A program made the translations under genes and the position numbers. From positions 62,001 through 126,000 of the forward strand of contig JAWKPM010000010.1 of NCBI GenBank assembly GCA_041390625.1: 64,000 bases of DNA, written 5' to 3'. The DNA is from RBC038 sp041390625 (GTDB taxonomy: Bacteria; Chloroflexota; Dehalococcoidia; UBA2979). Positions 34,217 through 42,686 of this stretch are shown in pieces; position 1 is the stretch's first letter, and every line of letters starts with the position of its first letter. Below the pieces are notes generated by a model, which saw only the letters and a list, made by a program, of their open reading frames with translations, searched no databases and had not been told where the DNA came from.

Positions 34217-35109
34217 CGGGCGTGCTGCCTTTCGGAGTCCCCGGCGTGTCCGCTCGGGGTCGGAGTTTCGTTGGTACCGGCCGGGGCCGGCATGAGCCGC
34301 GTGGTCGGATGCGGCCAGAAGAGGAAGAACGCGACGCCGGAGACCAGGTAGCCCCAGAAGAGCGCGATCTGACCCCAGGTGGGCGCCGGGTCGTAGCCCA
34401 GCAGGGTGTGGAAGAACTTGCCGGAGGCGTCGGTGAGCGACAGCCAGGAGTCCGTGTCCCACGGGCGGCTGCCGAGGTTCGCGATGAAACCGGACTCCTG
34501 GAGCTCCGCGATGCCGTTCGAGACCATGCCGGCCGCGATCACGAGGACGGCGATGCCGCTCACGGTGAAGAACTGGCGGAGCGGGAGGCGATGCGAGCCT
34601 CGGTAGACGACGTAGCCGAGGGCTGCCGCCACGGCAAAACCCGCCACGGCGCCGAACCAGAACATCGCGGGCGAGCCAGAGGCTGTCGTTGAGCCGGCGA
34701 AGAGGAAGACCCCGGTCTCGATGCCCTCGCGCATGACGGAGAGGAAGGCGAGGCCGGCGAGCCCCCACCTCGATGAGCCGGAGAGCGCGACGTTGACCTG
34801 GCGGCGCAGCTCGGCGCCGATGCCGGCTGCCTGGCGGCGCATCCAGAACACCATCCAGGTCAGGACAACGACGGCGACGAGCATCATCACGCCCTCGAAG
34901 GCCTCGCTGGCGGCGGGCGAGAGGTCACGCGATGTCACCTCGAGGGCGACGACGACGACCGAGGAGAGGGCGACCGCGAGCCCGGCGCCGAGCCAGACCC
35001 GACCGAAGTGGGCGCGGTTGCCCGTGCGAGCGAGGTAGCCCAGGACGATCGCCAGCACGAGCGCGATCTCGAAGCCCTCGCGAAGCGTGATGAGGAATGA
35101 GAACAGCAA
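34213..35109 (-). CDS. FTR1-family iron permease
   Basis: A 298-residue permease of about seven helices. Both hallmark motifs are present: REGFE (10-14) in the first helix and REGIE (127-131) in the fourth. These Glu residues bind and translocate iron. The start is TTG 35109. It is coupled to a cupredoxin-like lipoprotein and preceded by an IdeR/DtxR-like box, giving a compact iron uptake operon likely repressed by iron. Confidence 0.9.
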   Translation of the reverse strand: MLFSFLITLREGFEIALVLAIVLGYLARTGNRAHFGRVWLGAGLAVALSSVVVVALEVTSRDLSPAASEAFEGVMMLVAVVVLTWMVFWMRRQAAGIGAELRRQVNVALSGSSRWGLAGLAFLSVMREGIETGVFLFAGSTTASGSPAMFWFGAVAGFAVAAALGYVVYRGSHRLPLRQFFTVSGIAVLVIAAGMVSNGIAELQESGFIANLGSRPWDTDSWLSLTDASGKFFHTLLGYDPAPTWGQIALFWGYLVSGVAFFLFWPHPTTRLMPAPAGTNETPTPSGHAGDSERQHAR

Positions 35110-35152
35110 TGGATGCCCCCGCGGCAGCCGTCACGCTGTATCAGCAGCGTCA

Positions 35153-35171
35153 CGTTGTTAGCATGACCTAC
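35153..35171 (-). promoter_or_regulatory. Possible IdeR/DtxR iron-regulator box
   Basis: The minus-strand 19-mer GTAGGTCATGCTAACAACG matches 12 of 19 positions of the IdeR/DtxR consensus TWAGGTTAGSCTAACCTWA, including TAGGT and GCTAAC. It lies about 44 bases upstream of the FTR1 start in an A+T-rich patch. The mismatches are concentrated at the ends, so the call is tentative. Confidence 0.45.
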
Positions 35172-35305
35172 CTTCCGTCTATTGTCGAACCTACCACAAG
35201 GGAAATGTGTGTCCCCCACGAGGCACGCAGAGGGCCCCCTCCTCGTGAGGAGGTCGGCGATGGGCGCGGCCGCGGGGCCTGAAGGGTCGAGGTCGCGGGG
35301 GAGCG

Positions 35306-36211
35306 CTAGTCCTCGGAGCCGCGGAGGAACTGCTCGATGTCGCGCAGCAGCTCATCGGGAGCGGGCAGCTCGGCTGTCTCGCCCTCGGCGGGCGTGGGGC
35401 CACCGCCGGCGGCCGCGACGACCGAGTCGTACTGGTCCTCCATCTGCTCGACGGCGCGACGGAGGTCGCTGGAGCGCTCCATCTCCTCGTTCGCGCGCTC
35501 GCGCAGTTCGTCGGCGTGCTGGCGCAGCTCGTCCATCGAGGTCTCGGTGCCGGCGATGCGGTCGAGGGCCTCGGTGAGGGCGACCATCGCGAAGGGGTTG
35601 GGCACGACGCCGAGGTAGTTCGGGACGATCGCGCCGAGGCCGGCCGTCACGCCGCCGGACTGTGCGAAGAGCGTGCTGACGAGGCCACCGAAGTCGACGG
35701 GGCCCTCGTAGCGGGTGATCTGCGGGGTGCGACCGAGCCTCGATGCGACCGCCTCGTCGTTGGTGGTGAGGCGGATGATCGAGGGCTTCGTGTGCGGCAC
35801 GGGCGCGGGCCAGGTGCGGAGGACGACGAGCGACCCCACCTTGTGCTCGGTGAGCAGGGCGACGATCGAGCCGGCGAAGGCGGGCCAGCGCAGGTGCGGC
35901 TCGATGCCGGCGAGCGTCAGGATGTCGGGCCGGTCGGGGCTCGAGGGGAGCAGTCGCACCTCGTTCTGCGGCCAGTCGACGACGCGTTCGTCATCGACGA
36001 GTCGCACGGTCGGGGGCATGACGGTGAAGTCGTAGAACTCGTCGGGCGGTATGTCTGCGACCACCTCGGCGTGGTGGGCGAGCTCGAACTGGTTCAGGGT
36101 GGCGGCGGCCGTCGAGTTGTAGCCGTTCTTGCGGATGAACGTCAGGATGGCGATCGGGTCGCGCAGCTCGCCGAGCTCACGACGCAACTGCAGGGACGAA
36201 CGTTCGAGCAT
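35306..36211 (-). CDS. PAC2-family protein (proteasome assembly chaperone-like)
   Basis: A 301-residue protein with a PAC2 domain (about 15-240): DFTVMPPTVRLVDDERVV, the PSIIRLTTNDEAV region, and GGLVSTLFAQSGGVTAGLGAIVPNYLGVVPNPFAMVALTEAL. The C-terminal ~60 residues form an acidic coiled coil (ADELRERANEEMERSSDLRR). PAC2 proteins in actinobacteria and Chloroflexota are of uncertain function; a role with the bacterial proteasome has been proposed. ATG 36211 has GGGAGG upstream. Confidence 0.85.
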   Translation of the reverse strand: MLERSSLQLRRELGELRDPIAILTFIRKNGYNSTAAATLNQFELAHHAEVVADIPPDEFYDFTVMPPTVRLVDDERVVDWPQNEVRLLPSSPDRPDILTLAGIEPHLRWPAFAGSIVALLTEHKVGSLVVLRTWPAPVPHTKPSIIRLTTNDEAVASRLGRTPQITRYEGPVDFGGLVSTLFAQSGGVTAGLGAIVPNYLGVVPNPFAMVALTEALDRIAGTETSMDELRQHADELRERANEEMERSSDLRRAVEQMEDQYDSVVAAAGGGPTPAEGETAELPAPDELLRDIEQFLRGSED

Positions 36212-36361
36212 GGTGACGGGCCTCCCGCCGGCCTCGATACCGGCAACCGGGCATCGAGGTCCATCCCCAAGTGTGGTCGAGCGCGGTGATGGCGTCGAGA
36301 GGGAAGGCCCGCACGGCTTCGGACGGCCCGCGTCAGCCCTCGGCGAGGTCTCCCGAAGGTG

Positions 36362-36757
36362 CTAGTTCGTGGCGGGCGCGGGATCGCCGAGGGCGGGCGC
36401 GCTCGTGCGGCGGTCCTTCGAGCGCGAGGCCGGCGCCGGCGCGGCGGCTGCGCGGTACCGCGAGATGGCGCGGTCGAGGAGGGTCTCGGCGAGGGTCAAC
36501 GCCTCGATCTCAGCGCGGGCGGAGGCGCGGAGGCGGTCGGTACGCACCAGCTCGACGACACCTTCGACATCGAGGGCCAGTCGGTCACCGGCGTCGGTGC
36601 GCTGGAGCGGCGCCGGGCGTTGGCGGCGCAGGTGCGGCCTCGGGAGGCTGACGCGCGAGCGGCCGAGAGAGATGGCGCCCAGCAGCAGCACGACGAGCGT
36701 CGCGGCGCCGCCGGCGGCGGCGATCACGAGGGGACCGCTCAGCGTTCCTTCGTCCAC
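36362..36757 (-). CDS. Small single-pass membrane protein
   Basis: A 131-residue product from a GTG start (VDEGTLSGPL). One strong transmembrane helix (about 8-27, GPLVIAAAGGAATLVVLLLG) is followed by a basic, Ala/Arg-rich cytoplasmic tail with helical stretches (AEIEALTLAETLLDRAISRYR). No family is recognised. An ATG further upstream would add a disordered leader. Coding support is moderate. Confidence 0.5.
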   Translation of the reverse strand: MDEGTLSGPLVIAAAGGAATLVVLLLGAISLGRSRVSLPRPHLRRQRPAPLQRTDAGDRLALDVEGVVELVRTDRLRASARAEIEALTLAETLLDRAISRYRAAAAPAPASRSKDRRTSAPALGDPAPATN

Positions 36758-36926
36758 AGTCGACTCCCGCCGAGGCGCGTCGAGCGCCAGCGCCCCGCCT
36801 CGGATGTCCGAGCGCGGGGCTGCCAATCAGTCACGTTGTCCACGGGACTTGTACACGGTGGCGGGAGCGGTTGTCCACAACGATTCGTGGACCGGCGCGG
36901 CGGGGCGCCCTCGGGACGAAGCCGGG

Positions 36927-37241
36927 CTAGGCGGCCTCGTCGGAGAGGCGGAAGTCGCCGCGCTGGCGGGCGAGCGAGCGCTCGAGGCTCGCGACCTCGC
37001 CATCGACGGGCGGCTTCTCCGGCGCGGCATCCGAGGCCCACTCGGCGGACTCGGTGCTGTTCGGGAACTGCTTCTCCTCGTTGCAGGAGCGGCAGCGACC
37101 GAGGCTGAACGGGCCGTTCGGCGGCTCAATCACCCAGTGATGGGCGTGGGAGGGCCGGATGGGAACGGGCACAGCCTCGGTCGCCGGCGCGGTGACCGCC
37201 TCGGCGGTCGCGATGGAGTCGACTGGGGTGGGAGCGTCCAA
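36927..37241 (-). CDS. Small CxxC zinc-ribbon-like protein
   Basis: A 104-residue protein starting at TTG 37241 with GAGAGGA upstream. The middle segment HHWVIEPPNGPFSLGRCRSCNEEKQFPNS carries one CxxC and two His, a pattern shared by small actinobacterial and Chloroflexota proteins that probably bind zinc. Acidic and basic tails flank it. Probably cytoplasmic; function unknown. Confidence 0.7.
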   Translation of the reverse strand: MDAPTPVDSIATAEAVTAPATEAVPVPIRPSHAHHWVIEPPNGPFSLGRCRSCNEEKQFPNSTESAEWASDAAPEKPPVDGEVASLERSLARQRGDFRLSDEAA

Positions 37242-37286
37242 CGACTCAATCCTCTCGATTGTGGCGGGTGGTCCTGGCGCGGCCGG

Positions 37287-38339
37287 CTAGAAGCCGAAGC
37301 CGCTGGTCATGAGCTCGGTCACGTCGGTGACCTCGCCCGGGGACGGCAGCGTTACGTCGACCGGAACGCCGAAGTCGAAGAAGTCGTAGCGGAACTCGAA
37401 GCGGGCGCCGGCAGCGCTCGGGTCGAAGACGCCGAGGTCGAGGTTCATGGCGAAGCGGCGCGTCAGGCCGTCGGAGTCGACCCACACCTCGAGGGGCAGC
37501 ACGAAGTCGAACATGCCCATCTGCTCGTACTGCCACTCGAGCTGGCTCTGCATCGAGGGGTCGATGAGCTCGAACAGCTTCTCGAAGGAGAGCGTGCCGG
37601 CCCAGTGGGTCGTCGGGACGCCGCGCACGTCCTCGAAGCCGACCTCCTCGAAGGAGTCGAGCAGGTCGAGGAGCGGGAGGAAGCTATTCGGGCCGTAGGC
37701 GAACGCGTTCTCGAGACCCGAGCCCTGCAGCCCCTCGAGGGGGACGGCGTTCGTGGGCGCAGCCATCGAGATCCACGGGGTATCGACGCCGAACGCCGTG
37801 CCGAAGAAGGGCGCGTACATGTAGGTCGTGGTGCCGTCGGTGACGACCTCGAAGGTGCCGTTGCCGAACATCGCATCGAGCTCGGCGGCCTCGGCGGCGG
37901 TGAGCTCGTAGCGGAGCGCGTCGAACAGGCTCGAGAAGTCCATGCTCATGTGGCTGCGGCCACTGACGAGGTCGGTCGCCCCCTCGCCGGAGAAGGTCAT
38001 GGCGCCACCAGGGAAGTCCGGAATGCCGCCGATCGACATCGCGAAGTCGTAGTGCATGGTCTGCTGGGCGAAGGCGACCTCGGCGGCACGTCGTGCGACC
38101 TCGATCTGCGCAGCGGCCTCGGCGGGCGACTTCTCGCCGGTGGCGGCGCGCACGCCGGCGCCGGACGAGGCCGGCGAGCTCGTGGCATTCGCAGCGGACG
38201 GCGCAGTCGAGGACGCGCCCTCGGTGGCGGCGGCGGCCTCGGGTGACGGCGACGGCGTCGAGGTGGCCTCGGAGCCGCCGGTGCAGGCGGCGAGCAGGAG
38301 GGCCAGCCCCCCGAGGAGGGCGGTCGTGGTTCGTCGCAT
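37287..38339 (-). CDS. Secreted lipoprotein, LppX/LprG-like
   Basis: A 350-residue lipoprotein. The signal peptide ends in lipobox LLAACTG (lipid Cys at about 19), followed by a Ser/Thr/Pro/Ala linker of about 60 residues. The mature domain (QQTMHYDFAMSIGGIPDF..SHMSMDFSSLF and VDSDGLTRRFAMNLDLGVF) has the mixed beta fold pattern of LppX_LprAFG lipid-binding lipoproteins. It ends MTSGFGF, similar to TSFGF at the end of the lipoprotein at 49106. A role in carrying lipid or glycolipid across the envelope is inferred. ATG 38339 with AAGGGA upstream. Confidence 0.75.
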   Translation of the reverse strand: MRRTTTALLGGLALLLAACTGGSEATSTPSPSPEAAAATEGASSTAPSAANATSSPASSGAGVRAATGEKSPAEAAAQIEVARRAAEVAFAQQTMHYDFAMSIGGIPDFPGGAMTFSGEGATDLVSGRSHMSMDFSSLFDALRYELTAAEAAELDAMFGNGTFEVVTDGTTTYMYAPFFGTAFGVDTPWISMAAPTNAVPLEGLQGSGLENAFAYGPNSFLPLLDLLDSFEEVGFEDVRGVPTTHWAGTLSFEKLFELIDPSMQSQLEWQYEQMGMFDFVLPLEVWVDSDGLTRRFAMNLDLGVFDPSAAGARFEFRYDFFDFGVPVDVTLPSPGEVTDVTELMTSGFGF

Positions 38340-38555
38340 GCCGGGCGTCCTTCCCTTGCACGCGCGCCTCGATAGACGCGCGGCCTCCGATGCGCCTGCG
38401 CGCCTCGTCGGTTTCGTGATACTCGGCGTGGGTGGCGGACGACTGAAGCGAAATCGGTCGGCGGAAATGTATGACGATCGGCAACGAGCGCAGGGCGTCC
38501 GTGTCGATGAGCGACTCGCCCGCGGCGTTGGGCAGTGCGCGGGCCTCGGGATCGA

Positions 38556-38585
38556 CACGGGGCGAACCGTGCGGTTCGCCCCGTG
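38556..38585. terminator. Perfect 14-bp hairpin terminator
   Basis: Arms 38556-38569 (CACGGGGCGAACCG) and 38572-38585 (CGGTTCGCCCCGTG) are perfectly complementary around two bases. It lies 45 bases after the MaoC-like operon on the minus strand. The rest of the 290-bp gap (38340-38629) up to the lipoprotein gene holds nothing else I recognise. Confidence 0.8.
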
Positions 38586-38629
38586 CGTTCGATGCGTGAA
38601 CGAGCCTCGATGGCCCGACGTGGCCTCGG

Positions 38630-39070
38630 CTAGTCCTTACGACTCGGGAGGATGACGTCGGCGGTGCCCTGCAGGGGGCGCTCGCCGCGCTCGTTCTCGA
38701 AGAAGACGTCCATGCGGATGGTGCCCTCGCCGTCGCCGGGGATGGTGTCGGTCACCAGACCGAGGGCGCGCAGCTTGTCGCCGTGCAGCACGGAGCGCCG
38801 GAAGGAGACCTCCATGTGCCCGATGCGGCCCTCCTGGCCGGCGAAGTCGTTGAGGACGCGCGACATGAGGTCGAGCTGCATCACGCCCGGCACGATCATG
38901 CCCGGCATGCCGTCGCGCTTGGCGATCTCCGGGTCGTTGAAGCGATTCGGGCCTGCGAGGCGGCTGCCGGGGATCCCGAGGTACTTCAGGACCTTCGGCG
39001 TCTCCATCACGAGCTGCTCGTCGAACTCGTCGCCGGGGTCGATGTCGTCGAAGTAGCGCTGCTCTGCCAT
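38630..39070 (-). CDS. MaoC-like hot-dog dehydratase
   Basis: A 146-residue hot-dog fold protein: QRYFDDIDPGDEFDEQLVMETPKV, MIVPGVMQLDLMSRVLNDF and HMEVSFRRSVLHGDKLRAL match the (R)-specific enoyl-CoA hydratase (MaoC/FAS1-C) layout. It probably acts with the adjacent partner domain protein as a two-chain dehydratase, as in mycobacterial HadAB. The two genes are two bases apart. The substrate is unknown, likely an acyl-CoA in beta-oxidation or catabolism. Confidence 0.82.
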   Translation of the reverse strand: MAEQRYFDDIDPGDEFDEQLVMETPKVLKYLGIPGSRLAGPNRFNDPEIAKRDGMPGMIVPGVMQLDLMSRVLNDFAGQEGRIGHMEVSFRRSVLHGDKLRALGLVTDTIPGDGEGTIRMDVFFENERGERPLQGTADVILPSRKD

Positions 39071-39072
39071 CG

Positions 39073-39534
39073 TTACACCTCCCGCCGGACGAACGAGGTC
39101 TCGGTCGCGACAACCGGGGTGCCGTCCTGGTTGCGGTACTCGGTGCGACGCACCTCGAAGACCATCGAACCGGTGCGGCCGGTCTTCGCGTAGACCTCCT
39201 TCACCTGGTTGTAGGCGGTGACGGTGTCGCCGACACGGAGCGGCGCGAGGCTCTCGATGCGCTCGCCGGCGTGGAACGCGACGCCCGGGAACTGAATCTT
39301 CGCGTCGAGCCCGCGCTCGAGCTGGACCGCGTGCACGAGGCCGGGAGGCGCCGTCAGGGCCCCGTACGGGCCCTTCGCCGCAGCCTCGGGATCGGTGTGG
39401 AGCGGGCTGGTCTCGCCCACGGCCTCGCAGTAGGCCGCGATCTGCTCAGCGGTCACGGTGAAGGAGCCGACCTCGACTTCCTTCCCGATCACGCTCTCGT
39501 CGTAGGTCAGCCCGGGTACCTGGTCTGCCGTCAT
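39073..39534 (-). CDS. MaoC-like N-terminal hot-dog dehydratase subunit
   Basis: A 153-residue hot-dog protein. VTAEQIAAYCEAVGETSPLHTDPEAA carries the hydratase motif region with Asp and His, followed by APPGLVHAVQL and VGDTVTAYNQVKEVYAKTGR. This is the N-terminal half type of FAS1/MaoC dehydratases, so the pair is a split two-domain enzyme. ATG 39534 has AAGGGGG upstream; a TACCAT -10-like element lies about 60 bases before it. It is divergent from the histidine kinase gene. Confidence 0.83.
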   Translation of the reverse strand: MTADQVPGLTYDESVIGKEVEVGSFTVTAEQIAAYCEAVGETSPLHTDPEAAAKGPYGALTAPPGLVHAVQLERGLDAKIQFPGVAFHAGERIESLAPLRVGDTVTAYNQVKEVYAKTGRTGSMVFEVRRTEYRNQDGTPVVATETSFVRREV

Positions 39535-39662
39535 CGATGCCCCCTTCTCGCGGCGGTGCACGTGCGAATTCGCGCCCACCGCGGCTTCGGCGGCATGGTA
39601 GCGGCCTCGACCACACCTGTGGAGCGGTTGACGGTCCTCGAACCGGGCCCGTTCGAGGCCTC

Positions 39663-41435
39663 ATGGGCCGTCTGCGGCGGCGCAGGAATACGGAATCATC
39701 CGGAATCTGCCGACTCTCTGAGTATGCGTCCGTGAACCGGGACCTTCGGGACCCGGGCGGCGCGTACCTCGAGGCCTGCGCGGGCAGGCTCGCCGTCGAG
39801 AGGCCGACCGTGACCGAGCTGCAGCGCCTGCTGGAACCGAAGCGCCGAGGACGGCGGCCGGACGACCACGAGCCGCTGCGTTGCCTCGCGATCGACGCGC
39901 AGGGCGGGCCGTCGCGCGAGATGGCGAAGCTCCTCGACAAGACCGACCAGCGCTGGATCCTCGACCGTGCCGAGCGGCTCCCGACCGCCCTCGAGGCGCT
40001 GAGCTCGGGCGAGTTCCACATCGTGCTGGCACATGTGCGGCAGCCGGACGGCCAGGTGCTGAACGCGTTGCAGCGGATGCGCCAGGTCGCGCCGGAGACC
40101 GCGGTCCTCGTGCTGACCGAGTTCGCGCCTCAGGCGTTCGCGGAGCAGGCGCTCGGGCAGGGGGCGCAGGACGTACTGCAGCGCTCCAAGCTGGACGCCT
40201 CGACGCTCGCGCACGCGATTCGGTACTCGATCGAGCGGCAGCGGATTCGCGGCCTGTACGAGCGGGAGCTGTGGTCGGCCTCGATCCTGCACATGGACTA
40301 CCTGAGCATCGTGTCGAACAGCGCCGACGCGATCCTGATCCTCAACCAGGGAGGCAGCGTCGAGTTCCTGAACCCGGCGGCGGAGTCGATGTTCGGCGTA
40401 CGGGCGGCAGAGGCGATCGGACGGCCGTGCCCCTTCGGGCAGGTCACGAGCGACTCCTTCGAGATCGAGGTGCCGGACCGCGAGGGGCGCCCGCGCCAGG
40501 CCGAGGTGCAGTCCGTCGAGACCTCGTGGCGGGGCCTCGACGCGACGCTCGCGGTGGTGCGCGACATCACGGACCGACGCGCCCTCGAGCTGCAGCTCGG
40601 GCAGGCGCAGAAGCTCGAGTCGGTCGGTCGCCTCGCGGCCGGCATCGCCCACGAGATCAACACGCCGACGCAGTTCATCACCGACAACGTGAAGTACCTG
40701 CGCGGCGTCTTCGAGCGGTTCGTGCCGGCCGTCGCGGCCGCGGAGTCGCTGCTCGAGGCGGCGGAGGCCGGCCCCCTCGATCAAGGCGCGCTCGAGGAGC
40801 TGCGCACCTCGGTGGCGGCGGCACGCCTCGAGGACGCGCGCGAGGAAGTACCGGAGGCGTTCGAGGACAGCCTCGATGGGCTCAAGCAGGTGGCGCGCAT
40901 CGTGGGTGCGATGAAGGTGTTCGCGCACCCGGGATCCGAGGAGAAGACGGGCGTCGATCTGCGCCAGGCGATCGAGAGCACGGTCGCCGTCGCTCGCCAC
41001 GAGTGGCGCGACGTCGCGGACGTCGAGCTCGACATCGAGGAGACGCTACCGACGGTGCCGGCGATGGGCGGCGACCTGAACCAGGTCATCCTCAACCTCA
41101 TCGTGAACGCCAGCCAGGCGATCGAGGACCGGCCGAACTGCACCGAGCGCGGCCGCATCGACATCCGGGCGCACCGCCGGGGCGACTGGGTGGAGATGTG
41201 CGTCTCCGACAACGGCGTCGGCATCCCGGACGAGAACCGGAAGCACATCTTCGATCCCTTCTTCACGACGAAGGAGGTCGGTCGCGGGACCGGGCAGGGG
41301 CTCTCGATCAGCCGGACGATCGTGGTGGAGCGGCATGGCGGGATGCTCGACGTGGCCTCGAAGCCGGGCGAAGGCTCGACGTTCACGGTGCGCCTGCCGC
41401 TGACGGAGGAGGCCGCGCTCCAGGGCGCGGCGTAG
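39663..41435 (+). CDS. Hybrid-type sensor histidine kinase with pseudo-receiver and PAS
   Basis: About 590 residues from the ATG at 39663; GTG starts at 39732 and later are alternatives. The order is a receiver-like domain (about 75-180), a PAS domain (about 205-310), HisKA with LAAGIAHEINTPTQF (phosphoacceptor His) and a HATPase_c domain with NLIVNASQAI, DNGVGIPDE and GTGQGLSIS. The receiver-like region reads FHIVLAHVRQPDG where YDLVLLDLRLPDG is usual, so the phosphoryl Asp is replaced by His (about residue 124). No membrane helices are seen, so it is cytoplasmic. It should phosphorylate the HDOD response regulator encoded ten bases downstream. Confidence 0.88.
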   Translation: MGRLRRRRNTESSGICRLSEYASVNRDLRDPGGAYLEACAGRLAVERPTVTELQRLLEPKRRGRRPDDHEPLRCLAIDAQGGPSREMAKLLDKTDQRWILDRAERLPTALEALSSGEFHIVLAHVRQPDGQVLNALQRMRQVAPETAVLVLTEFAPQAFAEQALGQGAQDVLQRSKLDASTLAHAIRYSIERQRIRGLYERELWSASILHMDYLSIVSNSADAILILNQGGSVEFLNPAAESMFGVRAAEAIGRPCPFGQVTSDSFEIEVPDREGRPRQAEVQSVETSWRGLDATLAVVRDITDRRALELQLGQAQKLESVGRLAAGIAHEINTPTQFITDNVKYLRGVFERFVPAVAAAESLLEAAEAGPLDQGALEELRTSVAAARLEDAREEVPEAFEDSLDGLKQVARIVGAMKVFAHPGSEEKTGVDLRQAIESTVAVARHEWRDVADVELDIEETLPTVPAMGGDLNQVILNLIVNASQAIEDRPNCTERGRIDIRAHRRGDWVEMCVSDNGVGIPDENRKHIFDPFFTTKEVGRGTGQGLSISRTIVVERHGGMLDVASKPGEGSTFTVRLPLTEEAALQGAA

Positions 41436-41445
41436 GGAGGACACG

Positions 41446-42648
41446 ATGACCAGACGTCGAGTCCTGTTCGTCGACGACGAGCCTCGTGTGCTGCGAGGTC
41501 TGCGGCGTCTGCTCGACCCGATGCGGGACGAGTGGGAAATCTCCTTCGCGGAGTCGGGCGCCGAGGCCCTCGACAAGCTGAGCGAGGCCGAGTTCGATGC
41601 CGTCGTCACCGACATGCGCATGCCGGGCATGGATGGCGCCGAGCTGCTGCACGAGGTGCTGCGCCGCCACCCACACACCGTGCGCATCGTGCTGTCCGGT
41701 CAGTCCGACCAGGAGACGCGGCTGCGCGCGGCCGGCCCGACGCACCAGTTCCTCACGAAGCCCTGCGACGAAGAGACGCTGCGGCGCACCCTCACCCGGG
41801 CGTGCGACCTGCGCGATCTGCTGCGTCGCGACTCCCTGCGCAGGCTCGTGGGGCAGCTGAAGACGCTGCCGAGCCTCGGGACGGTGCAGCGCGACCTGCG
41901 CACGGAGCTGATGTCGCCCGACCCCTCAATGCGGAAGGTGGGGGATCTCATCTCGCAGGACGTCGCGATGACGGCGAAGGTCCTGCAGCTCGTGAACTCG
42001 TCCTTCTTCGGCGCGCCGAAGCGCGTGGGCTCGGTGTCCGAGGCCGTGCTGATGCTCGGGCTGAACGTCATCCGCGACCTGATGCTGACCGAGTCCGTCT
42101 TCGGGGCGTACATGGCCGACGGCGCGCTCGAGCTCGTCGAGCCGATTCGCGACCACAGCGACTTCGTGGGCGGCCTCGCGTACGAGATCGCGGCCGCCGA
42201 GGGCGCCGACCTGCAGGTGCGCGGCGACGCGCAACTCGCGGGACAGCTGCACGATGCCGGCGCGCTCGTGCTCGCGGCGAACATGCCGATGGAGTTCCGC
42301 AAGGCGGCGGCCGTCGCGCGCATGCGCAACATCGAGCGTTGGCAGGGCGAGGTTGAGCTCTTCGGCGCCGACCACGGCGAGGTGGGCGCGTACCTCCTCG
42401 GCATCTGGGGCATCCCCGACCCGATCGTGGAGGCCGTGGCGTTCCACCACCGCCCGGCGCAGGCGCCGACGCATGGCTTCACGCCGCTCACCGCCGTGCA
42501 CGTCGCCGACGCGCTGGCTCACGAGGTCGACGGGCAGGATGACTCCGTGCTCGTCACCTCGGTGGACGAGGAGTACCTCGAGCGGCTGGGGCTGCTCGAC
42601 CGCCTCGATGGCTGGCGACTGCTCGCACTCAAGCGCAAGGCCGCCTAA
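41446..42648 (+). CDS. Response regulator with HDOD output domain
   Basis: A 400-residue protein. The receiver (1-120) has VLFVDDEPRVL, phosphoacceptor Asp56 in AVVTDMRMPGMDG, and Lys in FLTKPCDE. From about 130 to 330 an HDOD domain follows (LPSLGTVQRDL, VGDLISQDVAMTAKVLQLVNSSFFG and IRDHSDFVGGLAYEIA), a metal-independent relative of HD hydrolases used in signalling. ATG 41446 has GGGAGGA upstream and lies ten bases after the kinase gene, so the two form a two-component operon. Confidence 0.9.
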   Translation: MTRRRVLFVDDEPRVLRGLRRLLDPMRDEWEISFAESGAEALDKLSEAEFDAVVTDMRMPGMDGAELLHEVLRRHPHTVRIVLSGQSDQETRLRAAGPTHQFLTKPCDEETLRRTLTRACDLRDLLRRDSLRRLVGQLKTLPSLGTVQRDLRTELMSPDPSMRKVGDLISQDVAMTAKVLQLVNSSFFGAPKRVGSVSEAVLMLGLNVIRDLMLTESVFGAYMADGALELVEPIRDHSDFVGGLAYEIAAAEGADLQVRGDAQLAGQLHDAGALVLAANMPMEFRKAAAVARMRNIERWQGEVELFGADHGEVGAYLLGIWGIPDPIVEAVAFHHRPAQAPTHGFTPLTAVHVADALAHEVDGQDDSVLVTSVDEEYLERLGLLDRLDGWRLLALKRKAA

Positions 42649-42686
42649 CGGCGGCCCTGCGGCTTAGTCAAGACTGGCTGGCGGCG

